Below are positions 44,834 to 53,205 of a stretch of DNA of 64,000 nucleotides, piece by piece. The notes below the pieces were generated by a model. It was not told the origin of the DNA, ran no database searches, and worked only from the letters and a program-made list of their open reading frames with translations. The translations under genes were made by a program, and so were the position numbers. How positions within the stretch are numbered: position 1 is the first letter of the stretch; every line of letters begins with the position of its first letter. Origin of the DNA: JBGPEQ01 sp050180895 (GTDB lineage Bacteria; Pseudomonadota; Alphaproteobacteria; Dongiales; Dongiaceae); assembly GCA_050180895.1 (NCBI GenBank), contig JBFXDS010000002.1, positions 186,001-250,000 of the forward strand. Direction: 5' to 3'.

Positions 44834-45484
44834 CTATCGAGCCGCAGGAGGAATCGTTCGGGCGAAGTATTCCGCCAGTTCCTGCCCGAGACCTTCGCAG
44901 ACCGCCGTCTCGGTCGCCGGATCGAACCAGAGGGGAAGGAACGGGCCGAAAAACGGGGTGGGCATGACAGCGCGTCCGCTCGATACAGCCGTCGCGCGCG
45001 CCACCTCGCTCCCCGCCGCGATATCCCAGATCTTCGCCGTCCCTTCGCTGCGCTTGCCGCAGGTAAACGTGCACGGCGACGTCGGCGTATCGTCCGTCGT
45101 CATGGTGTCGACGTCGACAACGGCGACATAGCGAACATTGCCTGCAGCAATCTCGGCCGCGGCGGCCGGCTGCTGCGTCAGGCGCTGCAACTCCGCGATG
45201 TCGTAGGTGTCCCAACGGTAGATGGAACTGGGAAAGTTCTTTGCCGGCACCACGCGAAGGTCCGGTTTCGTCTTGGCCAAGGCCTGCGAGACGCAATCCA
45301 CCACACCTGATTCCCGCCAATTGCGGGTGACGACCGTGATACCGGCGGCATGGTCGATCGGGGCGACCGTCTTCGGATCGATTGCCGACTTGTCGAGCGT
45401 CGCACCGACGCTGACGCCCCCAGCGTCCGAGCAAGCAGAGGCAAGGCCGGCAGCGACGAGCCCGACCATGAGAGTCACGCGCAT
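44834..45484 (-). CDS. Hypothetical lipoprotein, TolB/CsgG-like pattern
   Basis: A 216-residue protein. Residues 1-18 (VTLMVGLVAAGLASAC) are a lipoprotein signal with lipobox ASAC. The body alternates strands and helices: TVVTRNWRESGVVDCVSQAL near 50-69, RVVPAKNFPSSIYRWDTYD near 78-96, NVRYVAVVDVDTMTTDD near 120-136, AKIWDIAAGSEVA near 153-165. The pattern of 'read a quantity, report a stored value' resembles TolB-N/CsgG-like outer-membrane lipoproteins, but this is inference. Five cysteines follow the lipid Cys. Start ATG at 45484, 12 bases before the next gene down. Confidence 0.6.
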   Translation of the reverse strand: MRVTLMVGLVAAGLASACSDAGGVSVGATLDKSAIDPKTVAPIDHAAGITVVTRNWRESGVVDCVSQALAKTKPDLRVVPAKNFPSSIYRWDTYDIAELQRLTQQPAAAAEIAAGNVRYVAVVDVDTMTTDDTPTSPCTFTCGKRSEGTAKIWDIAAGSEVARATAVSSGRAVMPTPFFGPFLPLWFDPATETAVCEGLGQELAEYFARTIPPAAR

Positions 45485-45522
45485 GTCCGTCTCCCTGCCA
45501 TACGCTGCGGCCGGCGGGTCTC

Positions 45523-46170
45523 CTATTCTCCCGAGGCTTGCTTCCAGCGATTGTCGAATGCCGCGAGCGCGGCGTCGCGGTTCTTGCGTGCGTCCTGGGC
45601 GGAGTAGCACGGAGGCCCGGGCGCACCAGTATTCTTGTCGCAGATGCGCTGCGCGTCGCGGACACGAGTCTGCCAGCACGAGTCCAGTTGCTCTCGCAAC
45701 GTCAAATACTCCGCCTCGATCGTTGGCGTGCTCACGACCTGACATGCCTGCGGGCCCTTGATGTCAGGGCGGTGCACGACGTGTGCCTTGGGCGCCTCCG
45801 GCGGCGGAACGGTTACCATGGCCTGTGGGTGTTCATCCGGTTGACTTAACGTTAGGGCGTCTGTCTTGGTCGGAGGCTGCGCCGCGGCGGGTGGCGGTTC
45901 CTTCGTGGCATCTCCGTGGTTCGCCGCCGCCAGGCAGCCGGCCGCCACAGGCAGCAACAGCAAGTCCAGGACCGTGCCCGTGCCGCCGGGCCCAGGAATA
46001 CAGTCTTCGGGCGCGTGGCTGCAGGCGGTGAACGCCACGGCGATCGGAGCTATCCAAATCCAAGGGCGACCCGGCAGCCCGGGCGAGCCATTGATCGCCG
46101 CCCGCGGTAGGCACCTGCGGCAGCGAATAAGGCCGGCAAGAACCATCTTGCCGAAGGAGGCGAGACGCAT
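45523..46170 (-). CDS. Hypothetical exported or lipoprotein, Pro- and Cys-rich
   Basis: About 215 residues if begun at 46170; an ATG at 46146 is equally possible and no start has a clear ribosome site. A hydrophobic stretch WIWIAPIAVAFTAC near residue 36-49 looks like a lipoprotein signal with lipobox FTAC. Then comes a Gly/Leu-rich helix (VLDLLLLPVAAGC), a Pro/Ala-rich linker, and a helical C-terminal half with EYLTLREQLDSCWQTRVRDAQRIC and further cysteines. It resembles nothing I know. Third gene in the five-gene series. Confidence 0.5.
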   Translation of the reverse strand: MRLASFGKMVLAGLIRCRRCLPRAAINGSPGLPGRPWIWIAPIAVAFTACSHAPEDCIPGPGGTGTVLDLLLLPVAAGCLAAANHGDATKEPPPAAAQPPTKTDALTLSQPDEHPQAMVTVPPPEAPKAHVVHRPDIKGPQACQVVSTPTIEAEYLTLREQLDSCWQTRVRDAQRICDKNTGAPGPPCYSAQDARKNRDAALAAFDNRWKQASGE

Positions 46171-46311
46171 GCACACACACTCCACGGCCACACGCACAGG
46201 CGGCTGAGCGCGCCCTGGTTTCTTGGCCGGTGTCCCCAGCGAGACGGTGCGGTCCGCTGGCGCGAAAATGATGATCCTGCTGGGAAGCGGAATCAAGTCC
46301 GGCAGCAGTCC

Positions 46312-46986
46312 CTAGGCGGATGTTCCTCGCGCAGCGCCGAATCGATTGCTCGGCGTGGCGCCATTCCCAGTCGAGTCGAGCCAGCGCTGATGAGGCATGC
46401 GGCGCAACGCCTCCTCATGCCTGAGCTTTTCCTCGAGCGCGTCGATCCATTGATTCATCCGTTGATCGCGCTGCTCGACATCGAAATCAAACGGCAACGG
46501 CTGGCCTGTCGGCCCGCTCTTCGGGGTGTACAGGGTCCACTCGCAGCAGAAGATCAGGAACCCGTAACCAGTCGGGAGCGGGTCTGGAGCCTGCTCGTAG
46601 ACCTCGATCGCAACCGCCGAGAAGAGATTGCTGCGCCTCACAGCCTCGATCGTGGATCGATGGTTCTGCTGCAGGTAAATCGCCTTTCGCTTGGCTTCGC
46701 TCGGCGAGAACTCGGGTCGGCAATGCAGGTCGAACGTTGCGCAGTTGACATAGTACTTCTGTTTTGACGTCAGGCTGTAGAGGAAGTTCTCGGATGGCAG
46801 GAGTGCTATCAATGGACCAGCGACGGGCTGGTTACGCTTCCGGATCTTGCCGGCGAGGATGTCGTCGTCGCGGGCTGCCGACGCCATGGCTTCCTCGAAC
46901 GTGTCATAACGAACACCGTCGTAGGTATGTCCGCCGCCGCACCCCAGGAATGCGAGGAACACGAGAGGAGCCAGGAAGCGCCTCAT
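46312..46986 (-). CDS. Hypothetical lipoprotein
   Basis: A 224-residue protein with lipoprotein signal residues 1-16 (RFLAPLVFLAFLGCGGG; lipobox FLGC). After it come YDTFEEAMASAARDDD, a segment GPLIALLPSENFLY near 56-69, VNCATFDLHC (Cys pair), RRSNLFSAVAIEVYEQ near 116-131 and TGYGFLIFCCEWTLY near 138-152. The last 60 residues are polar and basic. 'SNLFSAV' recalls lipoproteins that report a computed parameter value, but I assign no function. It follows the next gene by 7 bases. Confidence 0.6.
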   Translation of the reverse strand: MRRFLAPLVFLAFLGCGGGHTYDGVRYDTFEEAMASAARDDDILAGKIRKRNQPVAGPLIALLPSENFLYSLTSKQKYYVNCATFDLHCRPEFSPSEAKRKAIYLQQNHRSTIEAVRRSNLFSAVAIEVYEQAPDPLPTGYGFLIFCCEWTLYTPKSGPTGQPLPFDFDVEQRDQRMNQWIDALEEKLRHEEALRRMPHQRWLDSTGNGATPSNRFGAARGTSA

Positions 46987-46993
46987 GACAGCG

Positions 46994-47263
46994 TCATTCA
47001 AAGAGATCAAGGACGCACCGCACATGGAATCCGAGGATATGCAGTGATTCTCCGCTGGCGGTCTTGCGTGTGTAGAGGCCTTCGCAGCGATCGTCATGCT
47101 GCCGATAGCGCAACGCATCCCCGACTTCGAGTTGCTTCATCTCGCAACTGGTCTCCTGTGTGTCGGCCGGCCACGCGGCCGTCACCAACGCTGCAATCGT
47201 CGCTGCACCCAGCATCAGACGTGCTGGCGGCTGGACGATTGACGACGTGCCCCCGAAGCTCAT
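46994..47263 (-). CDS. Small exported protein, Cys-containing
   Basis: An 89-residue protein (73 if begun at the ATG at 47215). A hydrophobic segment LMLGAATIAALVTAAWPA looks like a signal peptide; the mature part is about 55 residues with three cysteines (ETSCEMKQLEVGD, DDRCEGLYTRK, HVRCVLDLFE). It is the first gene of the five-gene minus-strand series, 7 bases from the next start, and has a TATACT -10 sequence upstream at 47317-47322. No family recognised. Confidence 0.5.
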   Translation of the reverse strand: MSFGGTSSIVQPPARLMLGAATIAALVTAAWPADTQETSCEMKQLEVGDALRYRQHDDRCEGLYTRKTASGESLHILGFHVRCVLDLFE

Positions 47264-47316
47264 GGCTCTGGCCCTGGTCTTGGTTCTCCGTCGGTGCGGG
47301 CAGACGGTTACCTCGA

Positions 47317-47344
47317 AGTATACACCGGCCGGAAAATATTACCA
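47317..47344 (-). promoter_or_regulatory. Possible promoter of the lipoprotein cluster
   Basis: On the minus strand TGGTAA (47339-47344), 16 bases, TATACT (47317-47322). The -10 is strong, the -35 weak. It lies about 50 bases before the first gene of the cluster in a short AT-rich patch. Confidence 0.45.
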
Positions 47345-47429
47345 GACGAGGTCGCCGAGTCCCCGATACGGCATACATCGTGGCCGGCGCACGAACGGCA
47401 TCGTTCCGCAGGGCGTAAACCGCCGCACG

Positions 47430-48362
47430 TCACTCCGACCCCGAAAGCCAATCTCTCCGCCCGTCGCGGCCGTTCGGCTGGGCGGCTTCGGCCAGGAGCC
47501 AGTCGCGGAACAGCAGCGTCTCCGGCCGCAGGCCCGAGCGGCCGGTCGGGGTGAGCAGGTAGTGCGCCTGCTCCACCGGCAGCTCGAAGCCGAAGGGCAG
47601 GTGCAGCGGCAGCATCTCGACGGCGCGCTCGGCGAACGGGCGCAGGACGATGGCGGCGCCGCTGCTGGCGGCCATGAGGATCGCCGCCACGGAGTTGTCC
47701 ACGCGCATCGCCTTGGTGTCGGCGGGCATGGGGAGGCCGACGATGCGGAAGGCGTCGAGCCAATGGTTCTCGTGGCCGATCACGTGGATCAGGCGCGCCC
47801 GGGCGATCTCGGTCAGGCGCTTGCGGTCGCTGCCGTACTGCGCCACGTCGCGGCGGCAGACGATCACCGAGGACTGGTGCCACAGCCGCTCCGCCGCGTA
47901 GCCGTCCCAAGTGCCGTTGCCGAAGCGGATATCGATGTCGATCGCCGCATCCGGCTGGGCGTCGGCCCAGATAGTGGAGAAGATGAGTATCTCGATGCCA
48001 GGATAGTTGTCCTGGAAGCGCGCCAGCCGCGGCGCCAGCCAGAGCGCCACGAACGAGGCCGGCGCGCGCACCGTGATCGACTTCATCATGCCCTGGCCGA
48101 AGAGCTTGGTCGTCGTGGCCGACAGATCTTCGAACGCCCGCCGCACGTCCGGCAGATAGGCGGCGCCCATTTCGGTCAGGCGGAGGCCGCGGGCGAGGCG
48201 CTCGAACAGGGCGTGGCCGAGATGCCGCTCGAGCGCGCGGACCTGGTGGCTGACGGCGGTCGGGGTCAGGCGCAGGTCGACGGCTGCCTTGGCGAAGCTC
48301 ATGTGGCGGGCGCTCGCCTCGAAGGCGCGGAGCCAGTTCAGTGGAGGCAGACCATAGGCCAT
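47430..48362 (-). CDS. LysR family transcriptional regulator (GcvA-like)
   Basis: A 310-residue regulator. N-terminal winged helix-turn-helix: LNWLRAFEASARHMSFAKAA and LTPTAVSHQVRALERHLGH (about residues 8-50), LFERLARGLRLTEMGAAY next. The remainder is a periplasmic-binding-protein-like effector domain with IDIDIRFGNGTWDGYAAERL near 125. GcvA-type regulators control catabolic genes and usually the divergent one. It is divergent from the alcohol dehydrogenase at 48494 with 131 bases between the starts, so that operon is the probable target. The ATG at 48362 places the HTH at the normal position. Confidence 0.9.
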   Translation of the reverse strand: MAYGLPPLNWLRAFEASARHMSFAKAAVDLRLTPTAVSHQVRALERHLGHALFERLARGLRLTEMGAAYLPDVRRAFEDLSATTTKLFGQGMMKSITVRAPASFVALWLAPRLARFQDNYPGIEILIFSTIWADAQPDAAIDIDIRFGNGTWDGYAAERLWHQSSVIVCRRDVAQYGSDRKRLTEIARARLIHVIGHENHWLDAFRIVGLPMPADTKAMRVDNSVAAILMAASSGAAIVLRPFAERAVEMLPLHLPFGFELPVEQAHYLLTPTGRSGLRPETLLFRDWLLAEAAQPNGRDGRRDWLSGSE

Positions 48363-48493
48363 CGCAAGGCCATAGTTGGCTTGGGTCTCAGCATTATAAA
48401 GCTTCGCTTGCGTTGATGCATCGAAAGACCCGATCCTCGCTTGGCGGGGGCAGCCTGGGATGGGAGAGGGGCATTCCCCGATGGAGTCGGGCG

Positions 48494-49576
48494 ATGCAGG
48501 CTGCGGTTTGTCGGGCGTTTGCGGAACCTCTGGCGATCGAAGAGGTGACGCTCGATCCGCCAAGTGCCGGCGAGGTCGCGGTCGACCTCGCCGCCTGCGC
48601 CATCTGCCACAGCGACATCATCTTCGCCGACGGCGGCTGGGGCGGCCAATTGCCGGCCGTGTATGGGCACGAGGCGGCCGGCATCGTGCGGCAGGTCGGC
48701 CCGGGCGTCGCCGGCCTCAACCCCCGCGACCATGTCGTCGTCACCCTCATCCGGTCCTGCGGCCATTGCGGCTCCTGTGCGCGGGGCGCACCCGTCACCT
48801 GCGAGACCAGCTTCGCGCGCGATGCACAGAGCCCGTTGCACCGGCCGAACGGCGAGGCGCTGACGCAGGGCCTGCGGACCGCGGCCTTCGCCGAGGCAGT
48901 CGTCGTCGACGCCTCGCAGGTCGTGGCGATCCCGCCGGCAGTTCCGCTCGACGCGGCCTCGCTGCTGGCCTGCGGCGTCATTACCGGCTTCGGCGCCGTG
49001 GCCAACACCGCCGGGCTGTGGCCGGGTGCCACCGCGGCCGTCATCGGCGCCGGCGGCGTCGGACTGAACGCCGTGCAGGGCGCCGCCATCTCCGGCGCGC
49101 AGACGGTCGTCGCCCTCGACGTCGTCGAGGCCAAGCTGGCCGCGGCGCGGCGCTTTGGCGCTACCCATGCGGTGAACGCTGGCGCGCCCGATGCCGTCCA
49201 GGAGGTGCGGCGCATGACCGGTGGCCGCGGTGCCGACTATGTCTTCGTCACCGTCGGCGCCCGGGCCGCCATCCCGCAGGCTTTCGGCATGGCCGCGCGC
49301 TCGGGCACGATCGTGCTCGTGGGCATGCCGGCGTCCGGCGTGACCGTCGAGGTCGATCCGGGCGAGATCGCGCACAACAACCTGCGCGTACTCGGTTCGA
49401 AGATGGGCGGCGCGCGCATCCAGGCCGACATTCCCAAGCTGGTCACGCTCTACCAGCAGGGCCGCCTGAAGCTCGACGAGCTGATCTCCGGCCGCTATCC
49501 GCTGGCGCGGATCAACGACGCCATCGCCTCGGCGCGGAGTGGCGAGGCCCTGCGCAACGTCATCGTCTTCGGTTGA
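48494..49576 (+). CDS. Zinc-dependent alcohol dehydrogenase (MDR family)
   Basis: A 360-residue Zn-MDR. Catalytic Zn ligands are in CAICHSDIIF near residues 35-44 and GHEAAGIV near 59-66; the structural-zinc region has a Cys set near 92-106 (SCGHCGSCARG); the NAD(P) motif is VIGAGGVGLNAVQGAA near 182-197. It oxidises or reduces primary or secondary alcohols. ATG at 48494 matches the family N-terminus (MQAAVCRAFAEPLAIEEV). It precedes the enolase-family gene by 13 bases and faces the LysR gene. Confidence 0.93.
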   Translation: MQAAVCRAFAEPLAIEEVTLDPPSAGEVAVDLAACAICHSDIIFADGGWGGQLPAVYGHEAAGIVRQVGPGVAGLNPRDHVVVTLIRSCGHCGSCARGAPVTCETSFARDAQSPLHRPNGEALTQGLRTAAFAEAVVVDASQVVAIPPAVPLDAASLLACGVITGFGAVANTAGLWPGATAAVIGAGGVGLNAVQGAAISGAQTVVALDVVEAKLAAARRFGATHAVNAGAPDAVQEVRRMTGGRGADYVFVTVGARAAIPQAFGMAARSGTIVLVGMPASGVTVEVDPGEIAHNNLRVLGSKMGGARIQADIPKLVTLYQQGRLKLDELISGRYPLARINDAIASARSGEALRNVIVFG

Positions 49577-49589
49577 CGGCGCCGCGGCG

Positions 49590-50693
49590 ATGCGGATCAC
49601 GCGCCTGGAGACGTTCACGAACCGCTTCATCGGCTTCGTGCGCGTCACCGTGGAGGACGGCTCACAGGGCTGGGGCCAGCTCTCCACCTATAACGCCGAC
49701 ATCACCGCGCAGGTCTTCCACCGGCAGATCGCGCCCTATGCCCTTGGCGCAGACGCCCGCGGCATCGATCCGTTGATCGACCGCATCGAGGAGAAGGAGC
49801 ACAAGTTTCCCGGCTCCTACATCAAGCGCGCCATGGCCGGGCTGGATACCGCGCTCTGGGACTGGCGCGGCAAGGCCGAGGGCAAGCCGGTGGTGGCGCT
49901 GCTCGGCGGCCAGCCTGGCAAGCTGCGGACCTACGCCTCCTCGATGAAGCGCGACATCACGCCGGCGGACGAGGCGGAGCGCTTCCGCCGGCTGCGCGAC
50001 CGTCACGGCTTCGACGCCTTCAAGTTCCGCGTCGGCGCCGAATGCGGACACGACATCGACGAGTGGCCGGGCCGCACCGAGGCAATCGTGCCGACTATCC
50101 GCAAGGCGCTGGGGCCCGACGCGGCACTGCTGGTGGACGCCAACAGCGGCTTCTCGCCGGCCCGCGCCATTGCGGTCGGGCGGCTGCTGGAGGCCGAAGG
50201 CGTCGAGCACTACGAGGAGCCCTGCCCTTACTGGGAGCTGGAGCAGACCAAGCAGGTGAGTGACGCCCTCGCGGTGGCCGTGACCGGCGGCGAGCAGGAT
50301 TGCGAGCTGGCGACTTGGCGGCGCATCTGCGCGGAGTGCATCGTCGATATCGTGCAGCCGGACGTGCTGTATGCCGGCGGCATTGGACGCACCCTGCGGG
50401 TTGCGAGCATGGCCCGCGAGCACGGTCTGCCGGTGACGCCCCACGCCGCCAACCTGGGACTGGTGACCCTCTTCACCATGCATCTGCTGCCGGCGCTGCC
50501 CAATGCCGGCAAGTATCTCGAGTTCTCGATCGAGGAGGCCGACTACTATCCCTGGCAATACGGCCTGTTCCGCAACGATCCCTATAAGGTCGCCGAGGGC
50601 TGCGTGACCGTGCCCGCGGAGCCCGGCTGGGGGGTGGAGATCGACCCGGAGTGGTTGGCACGCGCCGTCTACCAAGCCAGCGAGGCGCCATGA
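49590..50693 (+). CDS. Mandelate racemase/muconate lactonizing enzyme family (sugar-acid dehydratase)
   Basis: A 367-residue enolase-superfamily enzyme. The K-x-R-type motif FKFRVGAE is near residue 145, metal ligands are in LLVDANSGF (about 179), HYEEPCP (about 206) and VTGGEQDC (about 231), and the catalytic His in PVTPHAANLG near 283. All active residues are present. The pattern fits acid-sugar dehydratases (galactonate, gluconate or mannonate type) that give 2-keto-3-deoxy acids. Together with the upstream alcohol dehydrogenase and the importer downstream it suggests a sugar-acid degradation operon. Confidence 0.9.
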   Translation: MRITRLETFTNRFIGFVRVTVEDGSQGWGQLSTYNADITAQVFHRQIAPYALGADARGIDPLIDRIEEKEHKFPGSYIKRAMAGLDTALWDWRGKAEGKPVVALLGGQPGKLRTYASSMKRDITPADEAERFRRLRDRHGFDAFKFRVGAECGHDIDEWPGRTEAIVPTIRKALGPDAALLVDANSGFSPARAIAVGRLLEAEGVEHYEEPCPYWELEQTKQVSDALAVAVTGGEQDCELATWRRICAECIVDIVQPDVLYAGGIGRTLRVASMAREHGLPVTPHAANLGLVTLFTMHLLPALPNAGKYLEFSIEEADYYPWQYGLFRNDPYKVAEGCVTVPAEPGWGVEIDPEWLARAVYQASEAP

Positions 50694-50823
50694 TCCGACG
50701 GGTCGCCAAAGTTTCACTTGCCAGGCAACGGCTTCTCAGCCGATGCTTTTGGCCAAGATCGCCGGCTGCGCAAGGCCGGCGCATAAGAAATATCCGAGGC
50801 AACCACCGAGAGGAGACTGGACC

Positions 50824-51996
50824 ATGAGCAAATTGACATCGCGGCAGCGGGCCGCGTTGGCGACGGTGCGCGCGGCCGGGGCGAGCCGGCGCGCCATCCT
50901 GAAAAGCGCTGCCGCCCTGGGCGTCATTGCCCTGGCGCCCACTATCTCGCGCAGTGCATTGTCGTCCTCGGGCGAGGTCAACTGGTTCACCTGGGAAGAC
51001 TATGCGCCGCAACCCCTGATCGACAAGTTCACCGCCGATACCGGCATCAAGCTCAACGTCACGACCTACTCGTCCAACGAGGATCAGCTGAACAAGCTGA
51101 AGGCGGCCGGCGGCGTGGGCTGGGACCTGGCGTCGCCGTCGGTGGCGTGGGTCCCGGCGCATGTGGAGAACGGCAACCTCGGCGCACTTGATTTCGACAA
51201 GATTCCCAACCTCAAGAACGTCTATCCGAGCTTTATGGAGCAATCGGCAGGCCTCGGCGCGCAGGTGGACGGCAAGTGGTACGCGCTGCCCTATGACTGG
51301 GGCACCGAGGCCCTGGCCTACAACACCGAGAAGGTGACGCTCGAATATGGCAAGGCGTCGTTCGGCGATCTGTGGAAGCCGGAATACAAGGGCCTCATGC
51401 TGTGCCGCCAACGCTCGTCGATGCTCTGCGCCGGGCTGTGGATGGAGACCGACGGCCGCCTGCCGCCGGGCACCATGCGCAAGGCCTATGACGACGAAGC
51501 CGCCTTCGACCTCGGTTACGGCACCGCCGCCAAGTTCGTGATCGAGAACAAGGCGCAGATCGTCAACTGGTGGAAGGGCACGGCCGATACCCAATCGGGC
51601 TTCGAGCAGGACGGCGCCGTCATCGGCGAGACCTGGGACGGCCCGATCTTCCAGCTCAAGAACCAGGGCCGGCCCTACAACTATCTGGCGCCGACCGAAG
51701 GCGCCCTCGCCTGGATCGACACCATCGCCCTCACCGCGGGCGCGGCCAACGTCGAACAGGCTTATGCCTTCATCAACTGGGCCTTCATGCCGGAAAACGG
51801 CGGCTTGGCGTCGGACAACACCACCTACAACTCGGTGGTACAGGGCTTCGATGCCCATGTGGCGGAGTCCTTCAAGAAGAACTTCGCCGATGCCTATCCG
51901 GGCGACGCCGTGGCGAAGCTCTGGATGCAGGGTATCGAGCGGCCCTGGTTCCTCGAGAAGCGCCAAGCGCTGGTCGACAAGATCTCGGCGGCCTGA
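50824..51996 (+). CDS. Polyamine-type ABC transporter periplasmic binding protein with a Tat signal
   Basis: A 390-residue binding protein. The N-terminus has a twin-arginine signal, GASRRAILKSAAALGVIA, near residues 24-41. The mature part opens NWFTWEDYAPQPLIDKFTADTG near 55-76, typical of PotD-like binders, followed by WYALPYDWGTEALAYN near 142 and TWDGPIFQLKNQGRP near 255. Homologues bind putrescine or spermidine, but also other small cations, opines and sugar acids. GAGAGGAGACTGGACC precedes the ATG. It is followed by a perfect hairpin and the rest of the importer. Confidence 0.9.
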   Translation: MSKLTSRQRAALATVRAAGASRRAILKSAAALGVIALAPTISRSALSSSGEVNWFTWEDYAPQPLIDKFTADTGIKLNVTTYSSNEDQLNKLKAAGGVGWDLASPSVAWVPAHVENGNLGALDFDKIPNLKNVYPSFMEQSAGLGAQVDGKWYALPYDWGTEALAYNTEKVTLEYGKASFGDLWKPEYKGLMLCRQRSSMLCAGLWMETDGRLPPGTMRKAYDDEAAFDLGYGTAAKFVIENKAQIVNWWKGTADTQSGFEQDGAVIGETWDGPIFQLKNQGRPYNYLAPTEGALAWIDTIALTAGAANVEQAYAFINWAFMPENGGLASDNTTYNSVVQGFDAHVAESFKKNFADAYPGDAVAKLWMQGIERPWFLEKRQALVDKISAA

Positions 51997-52040
51997 GCCC
52001 AGCTGCCGCGTGACTTCGGCACTGGGTCCGATGCTATAAA

Positions 52041-52064
52041 GGTGGGCCGCCGCGGCGGCCCACC
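52041..52064 (+). terminator. Intercistronic palindrome after the binding-protein gene
   Basis: A perfect 24-base palindrome (12-base arms of GGTGGGCCGCCG type) 45 bases after the binding-protein stop and 53 bases before the ATPase start. There is no T-run. Position matches the hairpin at 9151-9180, a layout that reduces expression of the membrane genes relative to the binding protein. Confidence 0.55.
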
Positions 52065-52116
52065 GAACATCGGACAGATGGCCGCGGCCTTTGCGGCCGC
52101 GGTCGAAGGCAAGCGC

Positions 52117-53205
52117 ATGGCGAACGATCTCGACTTCATCGGCGTGGTGAAGCGCTTCGGCCCGTTCGTGGCCGTGCGCGACCTGAACCTCACGATCCGC
52201 GGGGGCGAGTTCTTCTCCTTCCTCGGTCCGTCCGGCTGCGGCAAGACGACCATCCTGCGCATGATCTCCGGCTTCATCCATCCGAGCGAGGGCGAGATCA
52301 AGCTGGGCACGCGGCCGCTCGCCGGGCTCGGGCCAAACGTCCGGCCGACGGCGCTCATCTTCCAAAACCTGGCGTTGTTCCCGCTGATGACGGTAGAGCA
52401 GAACATCGCCTTCGGGTTGGAGGTGCGCGGCATGCCCGCCGCCGAGCGGCGCCGCAGGGTCGACGCGATGCTCGAGCTGATCGCGCTGCCCGGCTACGCC
52501 AAGCGCCGCATCGACGAGCTGTCGGGCGGACAGAAGCAGCGCGTGGCCATCGCCCGCGCGCTCGCCGTCGAGCCCGAGGTGCTGCTGCTCGACGAACCGC
52601 TCTCGGCTCTGGACCTTAAGCTGCGCCAGCATATGCGCGCCGAGCTGCGCGCCATCCAGCAACGCACCGGCGTCACCTTCATCTACATCACCCACGACCA
52701 AAGCGAGGCGCTGGCGATGTCGGACCGCGTCGCCGTCATGAGCCAGGGCCGGGTGGAGCAGGTCGGCGTCTCCGCCGATATCTACAACAATCCGGAAACG
52801 GCGTTCGTGGCCTCCTTCGTCGGCGAGAACAACATGTTCGACGGCCGCATCGTCGACGTGCGCAACGGCGAGGCGCAGATCGAGACGGCGTTCGGCCGCC
52901 TCATCGGACTCAATCCGCGCCGGCTGCAGCCCGGCGACGAGGCGCTGCTCTTCGTGCGGCCCGAGCGGCTGCGGCTGATGCCGCCTGCGGCCGGTACCGA
53001 CAACAAGTTCGCGGCGACTGTGCTCGGCAAGGTGTTCGAGGGCGTCCTCGTCAATATCAGCCTCGCCAACCCGGTGGGGCCGCCGGTGACGCTCACCCTG
53101 TCGAACGACGGCGAGGTTCCGGAGATCGGCGATAACAGCCTGATCGACGTGCATTTTGCCATCGCCGACGCCCGCATCCTGCCGGCCGAGGACGCGGCGC
53201 TATGA
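52117..53205 (+). CDS. ABC transporter ATPase, polyamine/iron-type (PotA-like)
   Basis: A 362-residue ATPase. Walker A LGPSGCGKTTILRMI near residues 37-51, Q-loop FQNLALFPLMT near 84, signature LSGGQKQRVAIARALAVEP near 134-152, Walker B VLLLDEPLSALD near 153-164, and a C-terminal TOBE domain from about 240 (NNMFDGRIVDV, LLFVRPERLRL). Starts at 52117 or 52078; the first fits the family start. It overlaps the permease gene by 4 bases. Works with the binding protein and two permeases. Confidence 0.92.
   Translation: MANDLDFIGVVKRFGPFVAVRDLNLTIRGGEFFSFLGPSGCGKTTILRMISGFIHPSEGEIKLGTRPLAGLGPNVRPTALIFQNLALFPLMTVEQNIAFGLEVRGMPAAERRRRVDAMLELIALPGYAKRRIDELSGGQKQRVAIARALAVEPEVLLLDEPLSALDLKLRQHMRAELRAIQQRTGVTFIYITHDQSEALAMSDRVAVMSQGRVEQVGVSADIYNNPETAFVASFVGENNMFDGRIVDVRNGEAQIETAFGRLIGLNPRRLQPGDEALLFVRPERLRLMPPAAGTDNKFAATVLGKVFEGVLVNISLANPVGPPVTLTLSNDGEVPEIGDNSLIDVHFAIADARILPAEDAAL

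Noticed and set aside
50473..53154. Very long minus-strand reading frame of 893 codons across four plus-strand genes
   Set aside because: It is antisense to genes with intact family motifs, rich in His, Arg, Asp and Gly in random-looking order, and results from high third-position GC. The same applies to 7280-9217 (+), 10238-11812 (-), 1953-3191 (-), 5184-6125 (+) and 39873-41375 (-).
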